Positions 33,310 to 45,026 of a stretch of DNA of 64,000 bases are shown piece after piece. Below the pieces are notes generated by a model. It was not told the DNA's origin, did no database searches, and saw only the letters and a list, made by a program, of their open reading frames with translations. Both the position numbers and the translations under genes were made by a program. Source of the stretch: Leptodontidium sp. MPI-SDFR-AT-0119 (Eukaryota > Ascomycota > Leotiomycetes > Helotiales > Leptodontidiaceae). The stretch is taken from NCBI GenBank assembly GCA_020726505.1, contig JAHLEZ010000017.1, forward strand, positions 992,001-1,056,000. The letters run 5' to 3'. Numbering within the stretch: the stretch's first letter is position 1; each line of letters opens with the position of its first letter.

Positions 33310-35097
33310 TCAACGAATTTCAAAGATCTCTTCTTTCAGCTGCCCATTCCTCCACTGTTTAGTAAGTTCAACTTCCATGATGCCATGTACATAAGCCTCT
33401 CCAACAAGCTGATGATGGCCATTCTTTGCTCGTTGGATGTAAGGGATAGCTCCACCACGCAAGATAGTGACCGCATCTCCTACTCGCAAGGTATTTGGTC
33501 CGAGGCCCAAATAGCCCTTCGAAGTCGCGAAAAATGAACGGTTCCAACCAAGTTGAGCAGCTCGATGTTGGAAAGATAACGCATTCCCATAACCACTTTT
33601 CTGTCGCACTTGTGTATATAAGCCCGCGTTCTCGCCCGCTCGTTCAAGGAGGTGCAGCATGAATTCATTGAAGTCGGTTTGAATCCCTCTTGTGCCAGTC
33701 ACTGGTTCGGCCCCCTTGTAGCTTAAACCTGCCGTGAGAACCTTCACCAAAACATCAGTTACCAGCTCACCCGTTACATATCGAGCAGCAGATCTGTAGT
33801 TTCTCATCCAAAATTGTAAAACAGGATGCAGATCCATGTTATCACTAGGTGAAAGATACCACTCCTGAAGGTTTACTTCTTCGGATGCAGTGATGGTGTC
33901 AAATGTGAAACCGGTGCCGGTCAAAACCCGAGCCTGAGGGTCAATTGTAATAGTGTTGAGAATATTGAGACTCGTGGTATGCTTTCGCGGGGACAACTCA
34001 TCCAGAATAACATTTCGTCGCATGCCCTGGTCCCAAAATGGAACCCAAGACGGCAAGTCATCATCCAACGATCGATCATGCTGAACTAAGGACAGTATAT
34101 CGAGATCCGAATAGTGCTTGAAGTATACCTCTGCGACCTCTTGATAAACATCCAACTTTGATTTGACGTAATTTGCTTGGATAGGTGGATCAAGAGTGGT
34201 GAACATAGACATTCCAAGCATGGCATATACTCTGTCTCGAGGATCATGACAATGGAGACGCCTGGCGATATGTAACAAGTGGAGTATGCTATCGTTATCG
34301 TCAAAGAGGGTGCGCATGTATGTCGCATTTTCGTAAAAGCTTTGTGGCAAGCTGTTGGAGTTGTATAGTTCTGGGAAGGTTCGTATGTAATATGCAGCCA
34401 TGGCGACTGCATCCCAGCTGGTTTCAGATTCACCACACATTACCAGTACCTCTGGGCCGGCGTTCACTTCCTGAAATACCCAAATTCGACTAAACCACTT
34501 TCGAGAGAACAGCCAGGAAACCGAATACCAAGAGCCTGGACTGTTGCATTCCAGGTTCTTGAATTGGGTAGTAACCAGGGAACCCAAGTCCTCCACCATC
34601 CTCAAATCGGGGACCAGAATCTTCGACTCCTGGCAGCATACATTGCTGATCTCGTCCACTGCCGCCATGGCTCTTTCCGCATACCCATATTCATCCGGCC
34701 CAAGCCATACTAAGACTCTACTAGCATTCTGATATATTTTTCTCATAATGTTGACTTGATGGCCTCTCTCCAAAATGTCTTCTTGATTGATGCACACTGC
34801 GTCAGCCCAGAGGCATCTTGATGAGTCTTTTCGACGCATTTTAAGAAGCGCATGTCGGAGGTTAGGCGTGATTCTTAAAGTTGAACCGCAACAGAGAATA
34901 TCGACTTTGACTTTCATACTGCCCCACGCGTAAGAAATGGCTTCGTAAGAAGGAGGTCTTTTCCAGTCTGCGAGGTGCAATCGAATCGATATCTCATCTT
35001 CAACCTGGCCCGCGAGAAGCTCGAGGATTCGAAAGGACGAACAGGCGGGGAGAGACTGGTATTTATATGGCCGCAGAGTACTTGGTTGCAATTCCAT
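33310..35097 (-). CDS. HET-domain (heterokaryon incompatibility) protein
   Basis: Single exon, 595 aa, intact. The ATG at 35097 (MELQPSTLRPYKYQSL) is the first in frame; an extension would need TTG. HET domain (PF06985) spans about residues 45-200: YEAISYAWGS (51-60), CLWADAVCINQ (95-105), RGHQVNIMRKIYQNASRVLVWLG (111-133). The C-terminal part carries the common GLGP....GD.V.ILRGGAIPYI..A.....LVGEAYVHGIM motif. No NACHT, WD40 or ankyrin part, so it is a HET-only protein. HET proteins act in the cytoplasm in allorecognition and regulated cell death in pairs with another locus. The rhodopsin-like gene converges on it. Confidence 0.9.
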   Translation of the reverse strand: MELQPSTLRPYKYQSLPACSSFRILELLAGQVEDEISIRLHLADWKRPPSYEAISYAWGSMKVKVDILCCGSTLRITPNLRHALLKMRRKDSSRCLWADAVCINQEDILERGHQVNIMRKIYQNASRVLVWLGPDEYGYAERAMAAVDEISNVCCQESKILVPDLRMVEDLGSLVTTQFKNLECNSPGSWYSVSWLFSRKWFSRIWVFQEVNAGPEVLVMCGESETSWDAVAMAAYYIRTFPELYNSNSLPQSFYENATYMRTLFDDNDSILHLLHIARRLHCHDPRDRVYAMLGMSMFTTLDPPIQANYVKSKLDVYQEVAEVYFKHYSDLDILSLVQHDRSLDDDLPSWVPFWDQGMRRNVILDELSPRKHTTSLNILNTITIDPQARVLTGTGFTFDTITASEEVNLQEWYLSPSDNMDLHPVLQFWMRNYRSAARYVTGELVTDVLVKVLTAGLSYKGAEPVTGTRGIQTDFNEFMLHLLERAGENAGLYTQVRQKSGYGNALSFQHRAAQLGWNRSFFATSKGYLGLGPNTLRVGDAVTILRGGAIPYIQRAKNGHHQLVGEAYVHGIMEVELTKQWRNGQLKEEIFEIR

Positions 35098-37035
35098 TTT
35101 GCGCAAAGTTTGCTGCCGCCAAGGACCAGCACTTGTCAGCTATTCCAGTTGTAGGCACGAACACGTTTCTAATATTGAATTCGATCTTGGTGGAATATCG
35201 GCATGAGCCGTGGTGGCCCGTGCCCTGGCACAAAACCGTCTTAGCTTATGTAACCTTTGACGGATTGAAGCAGGAGCTAGCTGCAAGCTACTGAATTGAA
35301 AGCTCAAAAGAACTCCTTGGAGAGTGAGCCCAGTGACTAACTTCGATTTAGTCTAAATACCTAGACATCCTAATCTAGAACGCGTAGAAGTGAATTAGAG
35401 AAGTAGCGACTGTCGGCACTTCGTAACTCTGTGACTCCAGACTGGGAAGAAGAAGAAACAGTTAAGTCGTCGACTGGAGTTTGGGGTATTGCAGGGGGAA
35501 AGAGTCCTGATAGCAGTTCAAATAGAGATCCGCGAGAACGATGCTAGCTTCAATACTGTGCGAGGAAGCTTTAAACGATGTAATATATCTCGAGAGCTTT
35601 GCTCCACTAGAATGGGGGTGGTAAAGATGTGCATTTAAAGGAACTCTTCGTAGCTGCACACTGAAAGAAGGGGGAAACAACTCCCCTTCCAAGACGGAGA
35701 GCGAGAAGAAGGGGAACATCTGCAACAAAATCTCAAGTACTCCAAATTATCCAAAAAGTAACTTGATGAAACCTTCAAGTGTGACCTCACACGCCAGAAT
35801 GGAGAAGCTTCAACGAATGATTACTTCTCAAAATCACCCCCTCGCCTGACAAATTTCTTAAAGAGATCAACATAAACCAATCCCTTTCTGAAGAGAAGAC
35901 CTTAAGCAGGCATGTAAAGAAGTTATGTGTTTTTTTTTTTGCAACTTTTAGTCCTCAGCTCTGATGTGAGCTCTCACACAACAGGCCATTGACATCACTC
36001 ATGTCAGGGTGCTTGTAGGGCTCCCCAATATCAGAACGAGCAGCTCTCGACCTGTTTAAGTACAGCATCTGACTCACAACTCCTCTTCTCAATTCGCATC
36101 AACATTCAGGCCATCATGCCTCCCTCTTACAAGCCATAAAAACTCCCACGTTATATCCCATTTCGGTTTCCAATCCCAACTCTCCGCCTCCGTTGAAGGT
36201 ATAACACGCATACACACACAACAATACCCCCGCCCTCCCCAACTCCTCTCCATAGCTACGCCCAAAGCGCCACCACAGTGAGAAAGGGAGGGCGAAGACA
36301 CAGACAAAAGGTCCAACGCTGAGCACGAAGCCCAGACGCCAGCCTATGCATGCATGTAGAAATATTTAGGCGTCGGCGCGTAAATGACTAGTGAGAATCA
36401 GATAGAGTGAACCGACTTTTTTTTGTTTGATTTGATAAACCTAAAATAGAAGAGAGGTTGGTTGTGAGGTCAGCAGAGAAGCCAATCTGGCAGCTAAGGT
36501 AGGCAGTGAGAAGGTGAAGTCCCCAAATTTGGGACCTTCCAAAAACGAAAACTGCAGCCGCAAAAATGCGTTGCAACTTCCCAAAATTGTTCGAGGTCAT
36601 GCCGTATGAGGCAGTAAGTAGGTGGTTGTAATTTTGTTTCATTAGGAAGGAGTGACCGATCGATCGTCTCGTCTCATCTCGTCTGCTGTTTCAGGACTGG
36701 GACTCGATTCGATTCGATTGCGATTCGATCACTGTTGCCTTGTCAGTCACGAACCTTTTAAAGAATCAGAATTGAAAAAAGAAGCAGGAAGCCATCAACT
36801 GCCAGACTGGGGGAAAAATCTAATGTACAAGTCCATGACCCTTGAAACGCCACTGGGTATCAATTCCATGATGTTCCGTACGCCATGTATATGCAGCAAA
36901 CCCCCTTCATAAACTTCGTACTCAGCTACTATATCATGGATGACATTTGTCGGTTAAAGCAAGGTAGACAAGGCAACTGTGTCGTAGTCCCAGTCCAAAA
37001 TGGGAATGCAAAGCTAGCAAGGACACCATGTCCAG
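35098..37035. other. long intergenic region
   Basis: Starts as the promoter of the HET gene and ends behind the nucleotidyltransferase. Contains a T10 run near 35,931 and simple GATTC-type repeats at 36,703-36,732. Short frames lack support. Confidence 0.45.
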
Positions 37036-39552
37036 TTACTTCTGCAGAATGAGCTTCTCGTGAACGTGAGCAAGATGCGCGCGCTGAAGCTCGAATGAAC
37101 GATAGTTTCCCCCAATAATGCACTCCAGGAGGCTCTTGTTGTTACGGTCTTTGGAACGCTGTAACTCGGCCGAGCGCTGCTGGAGCATGTTGAATGCTTC
37201 AGAGAAACACTTTCGAATGCCTTCGGTGTTGCTGGACCCTCCGGAAATATCATTGTCAGACCTATTGGGATCAATGATCATGAACTTTGACTTGACGCCC
37301 TTGTAGGGAATGTTTGCTCGATCCTGAATTGGGTTAGTACCATTTCAAGTTATCGTAGAGTAGCACTTACCTTTCGGACGTATCCAGGAGGGTTCAGTGA
37401 GATTGCCGTAGTAGTGGTGTTGAACTGGTTGCCGTATAGATCGAGGAACTCCATCAGGACCTCGCCGAGATGATGTTCCGGAATCATGGTCCTGCTCTGA
37501 ACTTGTGGCATGTGCTGGAGAAGACTTACGACGAGACAAGTAACAGAAAATCCGCCAATACCGCCATTGACAGGCTCGTTCAGTCCTCTCATGGCCAATA
37601 GATGCTTGATCAGGGTGACAAGGATAGGCATAGCAGGGAACTCTCTCTTCCAGGCTTGGAAAGTATCGTTGGCAACCAATCCGGTGCTGTTCTCGAATGA
37701 GATGTCTACCTTGAGCCCGGTAAGCTTGTCGACGTATTTGACTAGAGGTACCTTGGCGCCAGAGATCACTTCAACTTGTCCGTTAAGAGGAAGCCCATGT
37801 TCTACAAGGAATTTCCTAAAAACCTGCAAGCCACGCATGCCTTGACCAAAGATCTTCTTTCCGCGGTCCAAATATTCGCTTGAAACACAGACCAAATCCA
37901 TGTCGGCGGTTGGAAGGAACAAACCAGCAGGGAATGACCCAAATGGCCGAATCTCATCGTGGCGATGGAAGTACTGCTTGACTTTGGTCTGCAGATCATC
38001 AACCAAGCGTTGCCGAATCACCTGCTCGAAATCTCTAGGCTTGACATATTCATAGAAATCCATAATTTCCTTGTGAAGCCTACTGAGCATGTTAGACATC
38101 GCAAAGAAAGAATGGGACAGGAGCCACTTACCAGACACCCATACAAGCAGAGTCAGAATGGTCCATACCAAGCCATGGCGCAGCTGGAAGATCTGGTCGG
38201 GCGACCCAGTTCTTCAGGATCTGACCGTCGACTTTACCAGGCTTGCCTTTGCCTGTTGGGTGAAGAATAGGTGCCGCCTTTATCTCATCTCTGAAGTCGC
38301 GTTTTCTACTTCCCAGAGCAGGGTCAGAGGTCAGATCAACAACGTTCTTCTTACTGGTAGCAGGAGTCTTTCCATTTTGCTTGGTGTTGAAGCTAGTATC
38401 GTTGCTTTGGTTGTGGTCGATGAAATCAGGCTTCTTAGGAAGTGACAGTCTTGGCTGTTCAATATGCTGAACAGCCGGGCCGCGAGGAGGATTGAAGTCG
38501 TTAACGGAACCAACCAACTCTCGTGGACCTTTGGGTGGTGTTGGGGCGCCGAATCCACGGGCCATGTAATCATCTTCTTGGTCTTGCTCTTGCTCTTCAT
38601 CATCACTGAAGTCGAAGGAAATGAAATCATCAGCAGCGGCGGGCTTGGAAGTATGCTCACTACTGGACGTGACACGGGCCTTTCTGATCAACTTGACTAC
38701 ATCTTTCTTCTTGGTGCGAGTTTCATCTGGAGGTGGCAAGGCCGTGTATGGATCGGGGTTTGACCAGCGTGGAACACTGTCACCATCAGCAGCCTTTCCA
38801 TCGTTTCGGACCTGCTTCTTCTTGGGTTGCTGGTCCTCGTCGCCATCATCAGACATATCCATTTCAACTTCATCGCTATCAGACATGTCATCGACTGCCA
38901 TGTACTTAGCACCAGCCACTACATCCTCATCCATTCCTGGCATCAACTCTGGAGTAGGAGCACGATTCGTCTTGAGAAACTCCCGCTCCGATGCCAATCT
39001 TGGACCTCCGCGGCCACGGTAGCCACCACGCGCACTACCGCGATTAGTGTTGTTGGCGAGTCTACGACTGTTGTCATAGCGGGGAGGAGAGCGACGACGC
39101 GACTCGGCAGCATTGTAGTCTAGACCAGCAGGCGCATCGTAGCGGAAGTCGAAGCTGCTGTTACCACCAGTGTTCTGGCGATACGCGAGGTTATTTGGCA
39201 TGCCTCTGTCAGAAGCTTGGTTCGAGGGTCGATATGATGATGGGGCGGGCGCGTAGTTGTTGCGAGGAGATCTTGATCGGGGGCGGGAATCGTAGCTGGG
39301 TCTATAGCTGTTGTCTGCTCCTCCTCTTTCTCCTGCACCGAACTGGTACATTGGCGCGCTGCGAGATTGGTAACTGTCACCGCCGCCACCACCACTTTGC
39401 GAGGGGCGATAGGAATCTCCTCCATGATATGCATCTCCAGAGCGAGTGCGAGGGAATTCTTGATCGAATGGCCTAGGAGGCAGTCCTGGGGGAAGAGGTG
39501 GTTGGGCCGGCATCTTCTTGTTCCTGCGCGCGGATTGTTTTGTTCGTGTCAT
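37036..39552 (-). CDS. Trf4/Cid1-type non-canonical poly(A) polymerase
   Basis: Model complement(join(37036..37323,37371..38079,38132..39552)), 805 aa; introns of 47 and 52 nt. Residues 1-450 are disordered: RGG/RS-rich (GGYRGRGGPR), acidic stretches, and KKK patches. The catalytic core starts MGVWLHKEIMDFYEYVKPR. GSFPAGLFLPTADMDLV (about 521-537) gives the GS motif and two metal-binding aspartates; the third is in LKVDISFEN (about 599). The PAP-associated domain shows LGEVLMEFLDLYGNQFN. The family adds short 3' tails to RNAs for exosome decay in the nucleus (TRAMP) or tails other RNAs. The intron 1 acceptor was chosen as TAG at 38080-38082 because it restores the conserved W-L-H-K. Confidence 0.88.
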
Positions 39553-40384
39553 GATGTGGAAGGGCGAAAGGAAGAGTAGGGAAGCGGTGTCAAGTATGTT
39601 GAAGTTTAGGTTTGGCTGGAAAAGAATTTGGCGCTATTGTATTTAGCGTGTGAAACCACGTGATGATAAGGATCGGGCAAGGCTGAGCTGGGTAAGCTGG
39701 AATGGTACGCAATTCGAACAATGACTGACTGAACTGTGTCTTGGTATATGTATATTGTTAGGTATGTGATAAATTCACTATGTAACAATTCACTCCTACC
39801 TGGGTATTCTCGCATACATCCATCGACTATCCACAGGGTTCACTTCAACAATCAATGTGTTTGCAACCAGTGAGTTTATATTGTGCCCAGCCCAGCAGCC
39901 CAGCCAATACCCATCTGCAAGGCTGAAGCAAGACTCTTACTGTACTCGAGTACAGGCATGTGATTGTCCCCAAGACACCTGGGGACCGAGATGGTGGAGC
40001 CGAGCATGCGGCAATCCGGGTGCAGCGCATTCTTTGCTGCAAACCCTCCCCCCTCCAACTTCACTGTGCCTTTCTTCTCTTCCATGTATCAAACCATTCT
40101 TAGGAAAAGCCTTCAAAAATAATTACCTTACTCTCCCCTCTTTGCTATGGACTGAGATGATTTGGCGCAACCTCAAGGTTTGCCTACCTATCTCCCGCTC
40201 GCGTGCTCGGTCTCTGCCTTGGCGGCAATGAATGAATGACGTTGGGTCTTGAGCTGTAAATGGCTGCATTCGTATTACCCCAGATTTTATATCCTCGCTC
40301 ACTCACCCACCTCACCTCGCCTCACCTCACTGCAGTGGAGAGCATGCATAGACTGACCAAACACCCCCACAGGATACCCCTTGG
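39553..40384. promoter_or_regulatory. divergent promoter region, 832 bp
   Basis: Lies between the nucleotidyltransferase (minus) and the peroxin gene (plus). The part next to 40,384 is pyrimidine/CACCTC-rich (about 40,300-40,332), typical of fungal leaders. No specific site claimed. Confidence 0.5.
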
Positions 40385-42237
40385 ATGATGTCTTCTACTC
40401 CAAGCTCGTCGCGGAGGAGAGAAGACGACGGCGCGTCGATGGCCAGCAGCAATGATCCGAACCCCCCGACCATCGCAGCCTTCTCGCCCGTTACCCTCTC
40501 CCATGCGCCCAACGCGAACAAGCAGCGATCCACCATCCTCGTGCACCAGAAGTCGCCGTTGCTGATAGCTACGCCACCGCAGATCACACGGGCCTTGGCA
40601 TATTCACATCCGTTCCTCTTGCCGCTCAATCAGTTTGTTGGGCTGTTGACATGGACGAGCGGGGATCCCTGGGAGAGCTTCTTGCTGGTAGCTAGTTTCT
40701 GGGGCGTGGTGCTGTACGGAGATGTGGTTATGCGGTTCGCAGGCCCGGTGGTAGTCGTAATGGGGTTAATACTGGGAATGTATTCGAGACGGTACTCACC
40801 ACTGTCGTCAACGGGTTGGACTGGAGAAAAACAGAAGAAGGGACACAAGAAGGTGGATTCCGAAGCTACAAATATCAAACACCAGAAGACCTTGGACGAG
40901 ATCGTGGAGACACTGAAGGTGTTTACATCTCGATGCAATGTACTGCTGGACCCTCTCCTCGAACTCACCGATTTCCTTTCCACACAACGAACCGCCACAT
41001 CTGCTACAACAAGACCAGCTCTTACAACCCTTTTAATTAGGATCCTCCTCGTCACCCCTTTATGGATCCTCCTCACACTAAGCCCCATACAAATAATTAC
41101 AACGAAACGAATCGTACTTCTCACAGGAACGATATTCTTCACCTGGCATTCTCGACCAAACAGAGTGACCCGAACAATTCTCTGGAGATCTGCCTCAGTC
41201 CGCCGAGTATGCGCTGTAGTGACAGGCCTCCACTTCAGCGATATCCCCATCCCACAACCGCATTCTTCCGACAATTCTCCACTTCCTCCAAGGGGTAAAT
41301 CCGAGATCCAGGAGAAAGCTTCACTAGCAGCATCAGCAGCAGCCAAGAGGAGGCCAGATGCACCTGGTGTTAGATTTACCTTCATACTTTATGAGAATCA
41401 GAGACGATGGGTGGGATTAGGCTGGACTACTTCCTTATTTGCATATGAGCGAGCAGCATGGACAGACGAACACCTCAACTCAGCACCAGCAAAAGAAGAA
41501 TTCGAACTCCCAGACGTGGAAGGCGGTGCTGCTAGATGGAGATGGGCAGAAGGGAGCCAGTGGTTGGTAGAAGGAGCTGCAGAAAGTGATGAGGGAGGCA
41601 CGAAAGCAAAATCAGACACTGTTGATGGTGGCCAGGGGTGGATATACTACGACAATAAGGTATGTACTCTTTCTTTCCTGCGTTTCTGGCTGCAAATTCC
41701 GCAAAGATTCATTCTAACAAACCCCAGTGGCAAAACGGACGCAGAGGCGTAGATGGCTGGGGCCGCTATACCCGCCGCCGCAAATGGTACCGGGACGCCG
41801 AACTGGTCGAAGTATCCCCCTCGACAGAAATCACACCGTCACCAACACCAACCCGCAACACCAGCCCCGAGGCAACACGCACCCCTACCGCCTCCACAAG
41901 CACAATCTCCTTCCCACCATTCACCAGCCCACCACCCGAATACAGCATCACCGACAAAGATAAGGACAAAGACAAAGACAGCCTCAGCATCAAAGACAGC
42001 ATCCGTAGCAAAGGCTCAAACGGATCTAACAAAAGCGACAAAGAGAGTCTGAAAGGCAGCGTAGGTGCCTTCAGAAACGGCACGTTGAGGAGGAGGGGTA
42101 CGGCGAGTAGCGAGCGGAGCATGATGAGTTTGCATAGTAAGCGCGAGAGTGATGATGAGGCGCCGGGGACTACGAGGCCGAGGGAGGTGGATTCTTGGGG
42201 TCTTAGTGATGATGCTAGGATGGGTCTTGATCAGTGA
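40385..42237 (+). CDS. dysferlin-domain peroxin (PEX30/PEX23-like peroxisomal or ER membrane protein)
   Basis: Model join(40385..41659,41728..42237), 594 aa, one 68-nt intron. Two hydrophobic regions (about 85-140 and 208-255) form the membrane part of the Pex24-type domain (PF06398). After a charged loop come the DysFN motif FTFILYENQRRWVGLGWTTS (about 330-350) and, spanning the splice site, DysFC (GWIYYDNK/WQNGRRGVDGWG..RRRKWYRDAELVEV, about 418-455). The C-terminal 140 residues are low-complexity S/T/K with a KDKDKDKD run. Such proteins set peroxisome number and size, acting at ER-peroxisome contacts. Which paralogue (PEX23, 30-32) it is cannot be settled by eye. A second ATG follows the first directly. 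Confidence 0.9.
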
Positions 42238-42681
42238 TTACGATTGGGACTAGCTTTGAATTGGATTTCAAGGTCATGATGGGAAGGGCGGAGAGGATGG
42301 AAGGGACGGAAGGGTTGTATTTGATGGGTTGGGCTTGTATGAATTGGATTGGATTGGATGCTTTAGAGCTGGGAGCTTAGGGGTTTGGAGCGTGCTTTAG
42401 CGAATACCAAACATGAATACTACTTTATGATCACCATTCAGTTCACCTTCCCGCTTTCCACAACTTCTACGGACACCTTTGGTTTTTGGTGTAGACCATA
42501 CAAAGTGCAAAGTGATGTCTTTATTTATGCATTATCTATCCACGCTCAAACCCATGTCTACAATACACAAGCGAGTCTCCCATCCCCATCCCATTTTCGC
42601 CAACCAACCAGCCAGCTAGCCATGCAAGACAACCAAAATCACCACCCTCCTCATCCATGATCATACACCCCTCTCTCCCCA
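42238..42681. other. convergent 3' intergenic region
   Basis: Between the ends of the peroxin and YIP1 genes. Repeated GGATTGGATTGGAT near 42,345. No gene seen. Confidence 0.5.
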
Positions 42682-43717
42682 TCACAAACCCGCAACCTTG
42701 CCTCCTAGCCCTTTACTCCCCCTACTAGAAAAAATCCCCATAATACCAAACCCAACATAGAACAGAGCGAGCGGATACGCCACCAGCCCTCTCATACCCC
42801 TCATCCTACCCACAACGCAAAACATCCCACTGGACGAATACGTGCACCATCCCACCGCCATACTGGTCAACACATAGCCCAACATACCATCCATAGGTAA
42901 CACAACACCAATCAAACTCGTCAGCACAAGAGGCAATAAACAATAGCCCAGCACAGACGCCGAGCGTGGAAATGTCAGGCTGGAAGAGAGGTGTGAGGAT
43001 TGGTGGGAGGGCGAGGGCGTGGTGGGTTCGGAGGGCGGCGACATCAATGAGAGGATTGTGTGGAGGGAGCAGGATCCCAATAGGGCGAGCCCGTAGATGT
43101 ATCCGAAGTGGACTTTTCCGCTGAAGAGCAGGAAGGTGCCGAAGAGGAGGAAGAAGAGGATTGGACCGGCGAGGTCAGAGTCGTCCATTATGTGTTGGTC
43201 GATGTGGGCGAGGGGGTTGAGGACTGCGAGGGTCTGGGTGGTGTTCATATGTTAGCTTATTCCTTTCCATTCCAAAATCAAACTCTAGGTAAACAGGTAT
43301 GCATGTCTTGGTACATGTACCATAATTAGGAGGGGATAAATCTCAACATACCTTCCCTCTGATATGCCCAAAGTTTACCCCAAGTTCCACCAGCAGCGGC
43401 GGTTCCGTATCATACCCCTCTGTCCCAAAAGCTGCCAACCATCCCGTCCTCAAACCACCCTGCTCGCCCATCCTCCCACTCACACCTGGTGCCGCCCCGA
43501 ATCCCGCACCATACCCTCCTCCGCCTCCAGGGCCACCATATCCTGGACTGCCAGCCGGCGCGCCATATCCGTACGCAGCTTGCGAGGGCGTGGCGTGGCC
43601 TGAGACTGGACCGGGCGTGTATGAAGATGGGTAGAACTGTAGGTTTTGAGCTGAGGATGCGGATGCGCCGTAGGGCAAGGGGTTGCCTTGGGGGGGCTGT
43701 TGGAAGAATTGTGCCAT
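42682..43717 (-). CDS. YIP1: YIP1, Rab-interacting Golgi membrane protein
   Basis: Model complement(join(42682..43233,43352..43717)), 305 aa; a 118-nt intron with GCTAAC branch site. The N-terminal half is a cytosolic G/P/Y/Q-rich tail (MAQFFQQPPQGNPLPYG). ELGVNFGHIRGKV/TLAVLNP...IDQHIMDDSDLAGPILFFLL is the YIP1-specific lead into the membrane domain. About five helices follow, with FGYIYG, RSASVLGYCLLPLVLTS and GWCTYSSSGMFCVV. YIP1 works with YIF1 and Ypt/Rab GTPases in COPII vesicle formation and ER-Golgi transport. A loop of serines and prolines (SPPSEPTTPSPSHQSSHLSS) lengthens the second luminal/cytosolic loop. Divergent from PAM16. Confidence 0.93.
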
Positions 43718-44045
43718 CGTGAAGCTGGATGTGATATTTCTCTAGAAAATCGGTGTTGTTCTGGCCAAATTGACTGAAAGGGGGGATGGGGAATGGTAAT
43801 GTGGTCTTGATGCTAGGTTGCGTTTTTAGAGAGGTGTTCTTGGTGGATGGGATTGTTGATGGAAGCCTTGTTCGTGAGGCATGAGCAAATTTCATGGTTT
43901 TTCCGTTCCGATCCCGGCAGAAAATGTTGTGATTTGATCGAGCGCCGTTGATCCTCCACTTACGACGCTCTCTTGTTTGTCCTTCCTGTATTATACATTT
44001 CCCTATCGCGGCGACTGGACCTTTTATCCTGCGCTTCATCACATA
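43718..44045. promoter_or_regulatory. divergent promoter YIP1 / PAM16, 328 bp
   Basis: Compact shared upstream region of two essential organelle genes; no individual site identified. Confidence 0.6.
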
Positions 44046-44581
44046 ATGGTATGTCTCTCATCTCCTCTCCTTCACAACCTCCAGGAAGGGCGAGAAGTCA
44101 ATAGCAGCGACCAGCGCCACAGTCTTCACCCAGCCCTCGAATGGCCTCTAACACCTCGCAGGCGCACCGCATAATCACACAAGTGATATTCACAGGCACG
44201 CGAGTCGTAGGGCGCGCCTTCGCTGAAGCATACAAACAAGCGTCCGCATCGTCACAATACGCCAAAGCCCAAGCCAAATCAGGCAATCCAGGATCCTCGA
44301 CGTCCTTCTCCTCCAACGGCCTAACGCTCGAAGAAGCATGCAAGATCCTGAACGTCAAACCGCCGCAGAATGGGCAGACGAACATGGAGGATGTGATGGA
44401 GCGGTTTAAGAAGTTGTTCGATGTCAATGATCCGCAGAAGGGGGGAAGCTTTTATTTGCAGAGTAAGGTGTTGAGGGCGAGGGAGAGGATCGAGGCGGAG
44501 ATTAGGATGAAGGAGGAATTAGCGGGGAGGGAAGCGGAGTTGAAAGAAGGCTGGAAACCGAAGGTATTCAAGGACCGGTAG
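44046..44581 (+). CDS. PAM16: PAM16 (TIM16), mitochondrial import motor subunit
   Basis: Preferred model join(44046..44048,44162..44581), 140 aa: the first coding exon is only ATG, followed by a 113-nt intron (GTATGT...CTAACACCTCGCAG). The product then starts MAHRIITQVIFTGTRVVGRAFAEAYKQA, the conserved PAM16 start. Using the ATG at 44141 instead would add ASNTSQ, which is just the translated intron end. The degenerate J-like domain reads TLEEACKILNVKP.....MEDVMERFKKLFDVNDPQKGGSFYLQSKVLRARERI; the HPD of true J proteins is absent, as expected. PAM16 pairs with PAM18 at the inner membrane and controls mtHsp70 activity at TIM23. The length is normal. Confidence 0.93.
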
Positions 44582-45026
44582 AACGACGATGGTTGATGGG
44601 TAGTGAGGTGCTGGGTGATGGTCTTAGAAAGTCAGGGGATGGTTCAAGTTGGCGAAGGTCGAAGGACCAATTTGAGGACCGGCTTTACTATCGACCATCG
44701 ACGGCGGCGGCACGAGACGAGAAATCTTCCCTCTGTATTCGACATAGCCAGGCGTTTTTGGGGCTGTAATGTATATTGGGCATGGTCATTCAGCATTTGC
44801 ATCGACCTGGAGGTCTGTTTTGTATGTGTACGATAGCATCTTGGAATTGAGAGGAACAGTTTCAAGTCAGAGCATGCATGGGCTATATCTAGTCATAATT
44901 GGGAAAGAAGTGAAGTTGTAGGTAAGTCCTTGGTCACAATTGGGAATTGCAAGCCAACCAAGTTGTCAACCAGTGTTACTTGACTTCATAGAATGTCCAA
45001 ACATGCCCTGGTGCACTCAACTCGAC
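44582..45026. other. convergent 3' intergenic region
   Basis: Between PAM16 and the dehydrogenase; no gene seen. Confidence 0.5.

Noticed and set aside
33124..33537. Plus-strand 137-codon frame
   Set aside because: Lies partly antisense to the intact HET gene; no domain.
44141..44161. PAM16 start at 44141 (MASNTSQ...)
   Set aside because: Those residues are the translated 3' end of the intron; the conserved start MAHR requires splicing from the ATG at 44046.
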